This document shows positions 31,626 to 39,841 of a stretch of DNA of 43,999 bases, piece after piece. How positions within the stretch are numbered: the first letter of the stretch is position 1; each line of letters begins with the position of its first letter. Source of the stretch: Candidatus Rifleibacteriota bacterium (GTDB lineage: Bacteria; Muiribacteriota; Ozemobacteria; Ozemobacterales; Ozemobacteraceae). The notes beneath the pieces were generated by a model that saw nothing but the letters and a program-made list of their open reading frames with translations, had not been told where the DNA came from and searched no databases. The position numbers and the translations under genes were made by a program. The DNA is taken from assembly GCA_015233155.1 (NCBI GenBank), contig JADFYG010000053.1:1-43999 (forward strand), written 5' to 3'.

Positions 31626-34487
31626 TCAGAAAGCGCTTTCACCTTTCAGACGGCCGAGAGTAAAACCATGTTTTTGGGCAAGACTCAACATTTCAAGTAC
31701 TCGTGCCTTGTCGATATCCCCAACGGAATAATCTTCCCAGCGACGTTCAAGACCTAGAAGCATCGTTTCCGCCATGCATGCATAGACAAACCCCGGCTCG
31801 AGCGGCAGCGCACCGATGTTCAAAGCGTCGCGTTCCGGAAGCGAGACAACGCCTCCCTTGAACCACTCTACGCCCGCTCTGCGACCTGCTTCTGGCGCAA
31901 CGGCGGATGGAACACTCACATCGAAAATCACCACGTCTGAACCAAGATGCTCCGTTTTCACGACAGGCTCAGTTGAGTTTGTCGCTGTCACGATTACATC
32001 GCAGGCACGACAATCGTCCATGTTACCGAATGTCAAAGAGATTTCCCGTCCCTGTTCGAGACGGATGGTAGCAGCCGTTTTTTCGAGTCTTGACTGCGAA
32101 TCGCGTCCGGTTCCGCCAATCAATACCAGCGATCCGACCTTGTCTGCGAGAATACGCGCAAAAGTGGAACCGATATTTCCCCCCGCGCCCAGAACGGCAC
32201 AACGAATGTCTTCAAGGCGACGGCCGCGTTGTTCCAGCACCTGTAGTAACGCGGCATGTGCCATGCCGACAGTGAGCGAGTTTCCCGAAGTGAAACGCAC
32301 CGGCGGAACACAAATTTCCAGGCAGTTACGCGTAAGGATGGATGTGAACTGACCGAACCCGACGATTTTGCAGCCTGCATCGCGCGCAGTTTCAACGGCT
32401 CTGCGAATCAGCCCGCGAACCGGCGACAGATCGCGACGACGCAGATGGTCGAGCAGAATCTCAGAGGTTACTGAGAGTCCGATGAAATTAAAGTTAACAA
32501 TCGCGCCCGTCTTCGATCTGATGTCACGACGCGCGAACAAACACGGCTCAATGAACTCCCAGCTCGATTCGATAAACTTCCGGAGACGATCGGTCGAAAG
32601 CCGTGCCAGTGAGGGCTCATGTTTTGCCAGAAAGGTGGGGTCTATAAAATGCCCGATAAATGCGACTTTGTCCGATGCAACCGGGTCGGGTTGATAAATC
32701 TTGGAAGAATCGTATCTGAAATCCAGCGGGGGCAGGCGCAATTCATGCTCTATGGCGGTTTCACCGGCCGGACAACACTCTTTCTCCGGAGAGTTTGAGA
32801 TGCCATTATGGTGCTCGCCGATGGACTCTTTAGTGGAGAGAGTCATGCAGGCAACAATCTTTGCGGTATCACGCATGCGCAATAGTTCACAGAGACGTCG
32901 CAACGCGCTCGTCACGCGAATTATCCCGGCTTCGTCCAGCAGGACGGAGGGTTCCACACGAACCGTTAAACCGAAGCCGAGAGCTGGAGCAACGCGAATA
33001 TGCTCTGCATGAAGCAGATATGATGCAAGCGCATAACCGAGATCGCCCTGGGTACAAATAAAACGCAAAAGATTGCTTCCGGAGTTCCGCAGATCCTGGA
33101 ATTCGATGCCCCACAGCAATCCGCCTCCGCGAACATCGCGAATGACATCCGGGAATTCGACGCGAATGGATTCGAGAGCTTTTTTCCACAATTGTCCGCG
33201 TTCACGCACCCTTTTCAACAATGCACCGTCACGGAACAGCAGCAGATCCAGCGTAAAGAGGCCGGCTCGACAACCCAGTTCATCCTCGGCAAAGGTGGAA
33301 GCATGAACGAGTCCGAATTCATCTTCAGCGATTTTAGTGCGTGTCATAACGGCCGATATCTTCATGATGCCACCGCCCAAAAACTTTGACAGCAGTAACA
33401 TATCCGGCGCGGGCGCGCCGCTTTGTTCCCAGGCGAAAAGAGTGCCGGTTCGACCCATTCCGGTCTGGATTTCGTCGGCAACAACGCACACATTCGCCGC
33501 GCGCGCGACCTGGACGATTTTCTGTATGAGCTTGCCCGGCAGCGGGAATACTCCGCCCTCACCCAAAACCGGCTCCAAAAATATTCCCAGGACATCGGTT
33601 ATTCGATATGTAATCAGACGCACTCCGCCAGACGCCAACTGCCCGGAGCTGTCATCCCCGACGCCGGATTTATGAGTCGCTTCCAGGCCGATGAGAATCG
33701 TCGAACCAGCGTCTATCGCTTTTTTGACTCCGGCGGCATCGCCCGACTCATCTGAAACGTCGACCGGTATGAATGTTACCGGCAGAAGATGCCCGATAAA
33801 TGGCTCCCGATAATGGCGATTGTGGGTCAATCCGAGTGCGCCCAGGGTCTGCCCGTGATAACCGCCGTCCAGTGCAAGTAATCGGAAGCGCCCGTTGATT
33901 GTGCGCCGGTTAAATGAGTCGATTGCTTCGAGAAGTGCATGGCCGGAAGCAAAACTTCCTTCGGGGAATCCTTCGATAGCGGGCCCATCGATCTCGACTG
34001 CTCCGGTCCCGCAATTGCGACGCAGTAAAGATGAAGCTGAGATCAGCAATTCTTCTGAGCGGCGCTTCAGCAACTTGCGTCTGATAAGTATCAGATGTTT
34101 TATCGATGCCTCTACTGCTTCCGCGCCGGTGCTGAAAAACGTCGACTGGTACTCGGTGGCAAGTTTGATCCGTGCGGCTTCGGCAAGCCGGGCAGCCAAA
34201 TCAGAGGCTCCGGCTCTAATGCTTCCCTGGACAAACTGAGGAGAGTCGCCACGCATGAGCTCGATCAAACGATCGATAAGCGCGGGCGGGTTGTGTCCGA
34301 GAAGAGTGGCCCCGAACGAGCCGACGAGATCGAGAACCTTTACTTCGTTTCCGGCTGCGTCGCGGTACCAGACATAATCGCCCTTTGCCCGCTCATATGT
34401 GATACCCAGTCCGAATGCATTGAGCAGACGACCCAACCCGGGCTTGGCATACATAATATATCGATCGCTGAAAGATGGAGTATTCAC
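31626..34487 (-). CDS. Class III aminotransferase fused to long-chain acyl-ACP reductase (AAR)
   Basis: A 953-residue fusion. Residues about 1-540 are a class III PLP aminotransferase: DGGYHGQTLGALGLT, VVADEIQTGMGRTGTLFAWE, and the PLP lysine K368 in LLLSKFLGGGIM. A linker (about 545-600) precedes a second enzyme (about 600-953) that matches cyanobacterial aldehyde-forming acyl-ACP reductase along its length: VAFIGHFIDP, GFGQFTSILTRN, VRFTSGNSLTVG, the NADPH loop VLGAGGNIGS, and YACMAETMLLGLERRW, whose C904 aligns with the catalytic cysteine of that enzyme. The C-terminal KHGFTLGRL also matches. Predicted: an acyl thioester is reduced to an aldehyde, which the other half could aminate to an amine, or the halves act at separate steps. 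The start overlaps the upstream stop by 4 bases. The fusion is unusual. Confidence 0.85.
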   Translation of the reverse strand: MNTPSFSDRYIMYAKPGLGRLLNAFGLGITYERAKGDYVWYRDAAGNEVKVLDLVGSFGATLLGHNPPALIDRLIELMRGDSPQFVQGSIRAGASDLAARLAEAARIKLATEYQSTFFSTGAEAVEASIKHLILIRRKLLKRRSEELLISASSLLRRNCGTGAVEIDGPAIEGFPEGSFASGHALLEAIDSFNRRTINGRFRLLALDGGYHGQTLGALGLTHNRHYREPFIGHLLPVTFIPVDVSDESGDAAGVKKAIDAGSTILIGLEATHKSGVGDDSSGQLASGGVRLITYRITDVLGIFLEPVLGEGGVFPLPGKLIQKIVQVARAANVCVVADEIQTGMGRTGTLFAWEQSGAPAPDMLLLSKFLGGGIMKISAVMTRTKIAEDEFGLVHASTFAEDELGCRAGLFTLDLLLFRDGALLKRVRERGQLWKKALESIRVEFPDVIRDVRGGGLLWGIEFQDLRNSGSNLLRFICTQGDLGYALASYLLHAEHIRVAPALGFGLTVRVEPSVLLDEAGIIRVTSALRRLCELLRMRDTAKIVACMTLSTKESIGEHHNGISNSPEKECCPAGETAIEHELRLPPLDFRYDSSKIYQPDPVASDKVAFIGHFIDPTFLAKHEPSLARLSTDRLRKFIESSWEFIEPCLFARRDIRSKTGAIVNFNFIGLSVTSEILLDHLRRRDLSPVRGLIRRAVETARDAGCKIVGFGQFTSILTRNCLEICVPPVRFTSGNSLTVGMAHAALLQVLEQRGRRLEDIRCAVLGAGGNIGSTFARILADKVGSLVLIGGTGRDSQSRLEKTAATIRLEQGREISLTFGNMDDCRACDVIVTATNSTEPVVKTEHLGSDVVIFDVSVPSAVAPEAGRRAGVEWFKGGVVSLPERDALNIGALPLEPGFVYACMAETMLLGLERRWEDYSVGDIDKARVLEMLSLAQKHGFTLGRLKGESAF

Positions 34488-37027
34488 GAAAGCCTTTCTA
34501 CGAAACCATTCGATCCGTCGATGCGAATACGGGCTCCATCGGATATGAGACAGGTTGCGCCAGGTACATTGAGCACCGCCGGAATTCCGAATTCACGGGA
34601 AATAACGGCTGCATGTGACAATACTCCACCAGTCTCGGTCACTACTCCGCCGAGCAAATGAAAGATCGGGGTCCAACCAGGGTCGGTAAAGCGTGTCACC
34701 AGAATTTCGCCACGACGGATACGGTCTACTTCGTCCAGCGAGGTTACGACACGCGCTATGCCCTCTATCGTGCCGGACGAACAGCCCACGCCCGTGAGAC
34801 GCGCCCCAACAGGTGCGGCCGCCGAAAATGTTTCGCGTGTCAGGAATCCCGCGCCGAGCTCATCCGGATTCGTGAATAACCTGTACATGCGCGCATCTTC
34901 ATTGGCACGCGATAACAGCGATTTTACATCTCCTGCCGTCACTCGACCTTCGAGAGCATCCGCAGTCTGCTTCCATGTGAGCCAGAATACTTCACCATCG
35001 GCGAGTTTCAGACGTCGTCCGGCCTCGATGGCGAACTTGCGGATAATAGCGTATATACGCGAAGAATAATCACGCATTTCTTCGCGCCACCAGCAGTATG
35101 ATCGTGTTTTCAGCAGAGCGCTGAAGAACAGCCTTTTTTCGAACGGCACGAGTCTGTGCCATGTTGTGGAAAAAGCTTCGCGAGCGCGTGACACCTCATC
35201 CCGATACATTTCGTGCTGTTTTTTCTCATGGGAAATTGATGATTCCGGATCGGGATCTCTCAGACACGTCTTCAGCATGCGCCAGACTGTTATTCGATCC
35301 TCGTCCCAACGCGGCGCGGAAATGTCCAGCTCACGCGAACTGTGAAAGCCATATTGTTCGATAAGACGTTCGAATGCTCCAAGGATGACTCGTCCCTCGG
35401 GAGATCCGGAGAGAAGCTGTTCGATTTCGGATGATGGCACCGTGAGCAGTCGCTCCCGCAATCCTGGAATTGCTGAGATATCGCGGGCCATGTGCGTCAT
35501 AGCCTTCAGCGGGGCCAGATGCTTCATGCGCAACAGGCCTGAAATAAGCTTGATGTAAGAAATGTCGTTCCCCGCATCGTTCAGAGCGTCGAGCCGCACC
35601 TTGAAATCCAGCTTCGCATTCGACGTGTTGTAAATCGTGAAGAAATATGAAGTCTCGGTCTTGAAATAAACCTTTTCGATCAGTCGTCGGAAAAGAGCGG
35701 CAAACTCCTTGCCCGGCAGACGGGAAAGGTCGCGCCCGATATATGGCGCGATGAGCGAGGAAAAGTTCTTCCTGAATTTCTTATTATCAGAAATGCGAAA
35801 TGCATAATATTTTTCGAGCTTGAGCAGCGTTGGAAGAATCGCCAGAATACGTTCGGGTGAGTATGGCACAGAACGGAACCGATAACCCTTTTCAGTCTCG
35901 ATGCCCAGATCGGAAAACAGGTTTTTTTCATGAAACCCTGGAATCTTCAGCAGGCAGTCAACGACTTCGCCGATGTTCCAGTAGGGACGCCCGAAAAACA
36001 CACCGCCCCAGGGCCTTTTTTTCTGTGCCGGCTCGAGCAGACCGATGATCTCGAAATAGCCCGGCATCGAATACTGCCAGATAAAATCATATAAAGACCA
36101 CATAAACGGGGTAACGACGGAACTCGAAACACCGCCGTCACGAAAATCAGCTGTCGTCCAGGTTCCGATCCCGGGTTCGATCTGGATTCGCGTAATCGGC
36201 CGGGACTGTACCAGCCACAATTTGCCGTCTTTCATCGCCCACTCGATGTCCTGCGGACTTCCAAAAAGGGCGTGAATTCTGCGGAAAATGTGCAGATGCT
36301 GCGTAGTCATATCGGGTGGCAGAGTCCCCGAATGCACTGTTCCAGTCGAGGAATCGACAGTTGTCGAAGCAGGGACAACCTTTCCGGACACCAGTTTTTC
36401 GCCGCATCCGTCGCAAAACTCTATCAACAAATGTTCTTGCCGTCCGGTTATCGGATTCACGGTAAATGTTACACCGGCATGATCCGGGGCGATGAATCGC
36501 TGGATGACCAGTGCCATGCCCGCGCCGGTGAAGGAGAGCCCGTGCGAGGTGAAATACCTGCGGACACGAGGTCCGAACATCGACGCCCAGCAGTGTCGCA
36601 CGGCATGTTCGAGACCGGCCTCGTCATGTATATCGAGCACCGATTCATACTGGCCCGCGAAAGACAGATCGGCCTGGTCTTCGCGCGTGCCGGATGAACG
36701 CACGCAAAGCGGCCACGAGCCCAACCGGCGGGCTGCGTCGAATAATTCCATCTTCATCTCATCGGGTAAGGGGTTCCCGAGAATGGCGGTCGTCAAAGTC
36801 TCTGCCTGTGCATCATCCATCGGATCACATGCATCGAGCCCATAGGTAGTAAGAAAAGCAAGAAGCCGATCTACTGTCCAGACCTCGAAGACCGGAACGG
36901 AAAACCCTGCTGTATGCAGGGCTTCCAGGCTCGCGGCCTTGCCTCCCACCTTGGCGAGGCGTTCCTGGCAGATGGGAGACGGCTCAGTTCTGGGGTCTGT
37001 AAAAGTCAGCGGCAGGTTTTTATTCAT
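34484..37027 (-). CDS. PEP-synthase / rifampicin-phosphotransferase-like enzyme
   Basis: An 847-residue protein with the domain order of rifampicin phosphotransferase and PEP synthase. The N-terminal ATP-grasp part (about 20-310) has KVGGKAASLEAL, CVRSSGTREDQADLSFAGQ and IEWAMKDGKLWLVQSRPIT. A central domain (about 320-740) includes FHSSRELDISAPRWDED, typical of the RPH branch. The C-terminal swivelling domain has TGGVLSHAAVISREFGIPAV with the phospho-carrier H805. Such enzymes split ATP to AMP and Pi and pass the beta-phosphate to pyruvate or to another small molecule. The length is close to RPH (about 867). The PEP-binding C-terminal barrel of true PEP synthase is absent, so a dedicated phosphoryl acceptor is likely. 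Overlaps of 8 and 4 bases tie it to both neighbours. Confidence 0.8.
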   Translation of the reverse strand: MNKNLPLTFTDPRTEPSPICQERLAKVGGKAASLEALHTAGFSVPVFEVWTVDRLLAFLTTYGLDACDPMDDAQAETLTTAILGNPLPDEMKMELFDAARRLGSWPLCVRSSGTREDQADLSFAGQYESVLDIHDEAGLEHAVRHCWASMFGPRVRRYFTSHGLSFTGAGMALVIQRFIAPDHAGVTFTVNPITGRQEHLLIEFCDGCGEKLVSGKVVPASTTVDSSTGTVHSGTLPPDMTTQHLHIFRRIHALFGSPQDIEWAMKDGKLWLVQSRPITRIQIEPGIGTWTTADFRDGGVSSSVVTPFMWSLYDFIWQYSMPGYFEIIGLLEPAQKKRPWGGVFFGRPYWNIGEVVDCLLKIPGFHEKNLFSDLGIETEKGYRFRSVPYSPERILAILPTLLKLEKYYAFRISDNKKFRKNFSSLIAPYIGRDLSRLPGKEFAALFRRLIEKVYFKTETSYFFTIYNTSNAKLDFKVRLDALNDAGNDISYIKLISGLLRMKHLAPLKAMTHMARDISAIPGLRERLLTVPSSEIEQLLSGSPEGRVILGAFERLIEQYGFHSSRELDISAPRWDEDRITVWRMLKTCLRDPDPESSISHEKKQHEMYRDEVSRAREAFSTTWHRLVPFEKRLFFSALLKTRSYCWWREEMRDYSSRIYAIIRKFAIEAGRRLKLADGEVFWLTWKQTADALEGRVTAGDVKSLLSRANEDARMYRLFTNPDELGAGFLTRETFSAAAPVGARLTGVGCSSGTIEGIARVVTSLDEVDRIRRGEILVTRFTDPGWTPIFHLLGGVVTETGGVLSHAAVISREFGIPAVLNVPGATCLISDGARIRIDGSNGFVERLS

Positions 37028-38342
37028 ACGCTCCTGGAGGCAGGCGGCGCGCTATGACGCTGCGTGCGGCAAAATTTGTCAACAACATGATTAAATAGGC
37101 GATTGGATTCCGGAAAACGCCCGGCCAAAGAAAACGACGCACTATGGAACGAAGACTCTGCATACGGGTACTGAATCGCCAATAACATTCGAGTAACTCA
37201 GATTCAGTAAAGTGTTTCGGCAAAAAGCTGATATACAATCCATTGGCATCTGCCGGATCAATTTCTTTCAGACGCTTTTGGCGGGATAATTTTTCGTGAA
37301 GAGGCGTCCCGGGGATCGGTATGAGCGGATGCGTAACCACGAATGACAAGTGGTTCTTTTCGGCGAAGTGTTGCATGCGGCCGAAAGTTGCCGGAGTGTC
37401 GGAGTCGAATCCGACCATCATCAGCGCGGTGACTGGGATGCCGAAACTGTGCGCGCGACGTATGAGCGCCGGATAATCCGTGCGAGCGGCAAATCCCTTC
37501 CCCGATTCTTCGAGTTCATGCGGGGAAAGCGTCTCGAAACCAATCTGCAAATTGAAACAGCCGCTTCGACGCGCGAGGGAGAGAAATTCGTCATCGGCCA
37601 GGGGATGCACGTCGACACTGGCAAGCCAGAGAATATTTTTCCCGATGAGACCGCGTAAAATGGTTTTGGCATGGGCGAGATCGGCCGTGAAATTCGGATC
37701 AGTGAAATAGTATACGCGTCGCCCGAAAACAGCCCGGGCAGCATCGAAGTCACGTAGGACTTCGTCCGGGGCACGTTTTCGGAATGTGCGCTGATACTGC
37801 AGAGTAACAGAACAAAAATCGCATGCGTTTGGACATCCCCGCGAAGCTTCGATCGGTATGATATTGCCGACAACATCCTGCGGAACCAGATCGTAACGTG
37901 GCACGGGAAGCCGTTCGATCGAAGGTGCAGGATTTTCATACATGGAGGCGAGACGCCCCGCACGGAAATCATCGATCATGCGCGGAATAACTTCTTCACC
38001 ATCACCAAGAACGACGGAATCAAAGCCGGAGCGGCACATATCGAAAAAAGCCTGGGTCGCAAAGCCTCCTACAACGGTCTTTATTCCTCGCGCCCTGTAA
38101 CCGGCAGAAAGTTCAATGGCATGCGCCAGATTTGCGCCCATAATTGCAAATAATACGAGATCATAAGCTGGACCTGTCGCCGGATTGACATCATGGCATT
38201 TTTCGTAGAGGAGTTCCGGGGTGATATCCGGCGGAAAACAGGCGGCAAGACGCGGCAGCGTGAGCGGAAAATAACCCACGCGGCGAAACTTCATAAGACG
38301 CCCTTCGTGGCGATAGCTTGGATCGATCAACGCGACGCGCAT
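37020..38342 (-). CDS. B12-binding-type radical SAM enzyme
   Basis: A 440-residue protein. The first 150 residues look like a cobalamin-binding domain (DLVLFAIMGANLAHAIELSA, VVGGFATQAFFD, VLGDGEEVIP). The radical SAM core has EASRGCPNACDFCSV with cluster cysteines C170, C174 and C177, followed by YYFTDPNFTADL and the GFETLSPHELEESGKG segment typical of the B12 rSAM superfamily. The C-terminus is basic and hydrophobic and may touch the membrane. ATG 38342 is chosen because GGGAG lies 9 bases upstream and the fold begins at once (MRVALIDPSY). It heads a three-gene unit with overlapping reading frames. A methyl transfer or radical rearrangement is expected; the substrate is unknown. Confidence 0.85.
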   Translation of the reverse strand: MRVALIDPSYRHEGRLMKFRRVGYFPLTLPRLAACFPPDITPELLYEKCHDVNPATGPAYDLVLFAIMGANLAHAIELSAGYRARGIKTVVGGFATQAFFDMCRSGFDSVVLGDGEEVIPRMIDDFRAGRLASMYENPAPSIERLPVPRYDLVPQDVVGNIIPIEASRGCPNACDFCSVTLQYQRTFRKRAPDEVLRDFDAARAVFGRRVYYFTDPNFTADLAHAKTILRGLIGKNILWLASVDVHPLADDEFLSLARRSGCFNLQIGFETLSPHELEESGKGFAARTDYPALIRRAHSFGIPVTALMMVGFDSDTPATFGRMQHFAEKNHLSFVVTHPLIPIPGTPLHEKLSRQKRLKEIDPADANGLYISFLPKHFTESELLECYWRFSTRMQSLRSIVRRFLWPGVFRNPIAYLIMLLTNFAARSVIARRLPPGAYE

Positions 38343-38512
38343 AAAAGTTATCTCCCGGATGGGCTCACATGTTAAACCCACAAAGGGAACAAAGCAACTG
38401 GTTAGGTATCAATGAGCGGCTATTCTGATTCCAGGCACTTGTTGAGCCCGGCAGCCTTCTCGTCAAGCTCCGTGAGGTGATTTCGACAGCCCTGAATTTC
38501 AGAATGGGCAAC

Positions 38513-39067
38513 TCAGAGCGAAGCTCCGATTTTTTCGGCCTGAGCGAGCAGCTCCGGTCTATTTTCTGCTTCTCCCTGCTCAGTCAACTCGCCGGCGATG
38601 ATCGAATCGATGTATTCCAGTTTGAAAAATTCACCGAACCATTTCTTGAAATACGTGGTAACTTCGGCAAACTGCTCAGCCGGAGCACCACTGGTAGTAA
38701 TAGTTATGAACTTTTTGCCCATTACATGGCGAATAGAGAAATCTTCCTCGGCGAATGTATACCAGCGATCGAGGAAAACCTTGAGCAAACCGTTCATATG
38801 CCCCATGTAAATCGGAGTCGAGAATACAAGCACATCAGCATTGATGATGTCCGGAGATATCTTTGTGAGATCATCCTCGTGGATGCAGTATTCGACCTTG
38901 CGCTGAGTACAGGATTCGCAGGCAATACACCCTTTTATGGTCATGTCGTATAGATTTACAGTCTTAACGGTGTGTCCATTGTTCCTGGCGGCATTACATA
39001 ACTTTCTCGAAAGAATAACGCTGTTGCCGTTCTTTCGCGGGCTCGAATTGATATTCAATATAAACAC
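38513..39067 (-). CDS. NADPH-dependent FMN reductase / iron-sulfur-flavoprotein-like
   Basis: A 184-residue flavodoxin-fold protein. NINSSPRKNGNS near the N-terminus is the FMN-phosphate loop, GCIACESCTQRKVEYCIHED is the cysteine-bearing segment found in the ISF-like branch, and FSTPIYMGHMNGLLKVFLDR is the second flavin-binding segment. The start is placed at GTG 39067 because GGAGG lies exactly 5 bases upstream and the protein then begins MFILNINSSP, as relatives do; the longer ATG at 39091 has no good ribosome site. The protein would move electrons between NAD(P)H or ferredoxin and an acceptor. It stands apart from the radical SAM operon by 170 bases but on the same strand, and could supply reducing power to it. 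Confidence 0.85.
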   Translation of the reverse strand: MFILNINSSPRKNGNSVILSRKLCNAARNNGHTVKTVNLYDMTIKGCIACESCTQRKVEYCIHEDDLTKISPDIINADVLVFSTPIYMGHMNGLLKVFLDRWYTFAEEDFSIRHVMGKKFITITTSGAPAEQFAEVTTYFKKWFGEFFKLEYIDSIIAGELTEQGEAENRPELLAQAEKIGASL

Positions 39068-39174
39068 GGTTGCCTCCAAGACGGATTTCATGTTGATACA
39101 GCAATCCTTTGACCATAAGGGAGACTGCAAGTTTTTGTCAACGCCTGTATTATTCATTGAAGTTATATGCTCTG

Positions 39175-39341
39175 ACATGAGGGCAGGGCATTTAATTCTC
39201 GACAGGTAGGGCAGCGACCGCCGGGCGCGCCGCGTCTTTTGCCACGAGCTTTCTCGGCTGGCCTGGCGGTCCAGCTCCATTCGTTGAAATTATGCAATGC
39301 AAGCCATTCACCGATGGAGAATTAAATGACCCTGGCATGAG
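39175..39341. repeat. Repeat family B, copy 4, near-complete palindrome
   Basis: The ends CATTTAATTCTC (39189-39200) and GAGAATTAAATG (39317-39328) are exact complements, and further out CATGAGGGCAGGG pairs with CCCTGGCATGAG. Inside, GCGACCGCCGGGC (39213-39225) pairs with GGCCTGGCGGTCC (39260-39272). The right arm holds about 30 bases more than the left and matches the copies at 191 and 18101. The element fills most of the 413-base gap between the FMN reductase and the STAS gene; no gene is seen there. Confidence 0.65.
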
Positions 39342-39480
39342 GGGGCAGATACTGGACTGGCATCCATCATTCTGCTAACATGGAGCTTATAATACGCCGG
39401 TGTATTTTGCGGGAACAGTCTGCAAAGCCGCGTGTTCACATGTATTAAATCTTTTAACAATGCGATGGAGGGTCATTTGC

Positions 39481-39810
39481 ATGATAGTCAATGTGCGCAC
39501 GCAGGGTGAATTTATTATTATCTCTCCTCTTGAAGATGTAACTATGTCAAATATCAAACAACTGGATAATGCCATAGCCGAACAGATCGGCCTGGGCGAA
39601 ACTCGTTTGATCCTGGATTTCAGCCTCATACGAATAATAGACAGTTCCGGCATCGGTATCATAGTGAAAAATATGCAACTCCTGCGTGACAAGAATGGAG
39701 AAATTCGTCTGGCGGCCGTCAGCGACAGTATCATGAGAATTTTCAAGATGATCAATTTTCATAAATATTTCAAGATCACATCTACTCTTGAAGAAGCACT
39801 GAATCCGTAA
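39481..39810 (+). CDS. STAS-domain protein, anti-sigma factor antagonist type
   Basis: A 109-residue single STAS domain (SpoIIAA/RsbV type). Strand-helix order is complete: NVRTQGEFIIISPLEDVTM, LILDFSLIRIIDSSGIGIIV with the DSSG phosphorylation motif at 54-57, and the closing IFKMINFHKYF segment. Such proteins bind a partner kinase (anti-sigma factor) in their unphosphorylated form and so switch a sigma factor or another output. ATG 39481 has GGAGGG 8 bases upstream; longer starts at 39400 would add unrelated residues. No partner kinase of the RsbW type is in the window. It is the first gene of a likely unit with the CpaE-like gene 31 bases downstream. Confidence 0.9.
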   Translation: MIVNVRTQGEFIIISPLEDVTMSNIKQLDNAIAEQIGLGETRLILDFSLIRIIDSSGIGIIVKNMQLLRDKNGEIRLAAVSDSIMRIFKMINFHKYFKITSTLEEALNP

Positions 39811-39841
39811 TCCATTTTTTGTCTAAACACTGGAGTACAGC

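Noticed and set aside
31626..34487. Alkane synthesis (AAR with aldehyde-deformylating oxygenase)
   Set aside because: No deformylating oxygenase is encoded in the window, and the reductase is fused to an aminotransferase.
34484..37027. Calling the gene ppsA (PEP synthase)
   Set aside because: The C-terminal PEP-binding barrel of PEP synthase is missing and the domain order and central motif fit the rifampicin-phosphotransferase branch better.
38513..38515. Selenocysteine at the TGA of the FMN reductase
   Set aside because: The protein is complete at this point, other genes here end with TGA as an ordinary stop, and I see no SECIS-like hairpin directly after it.
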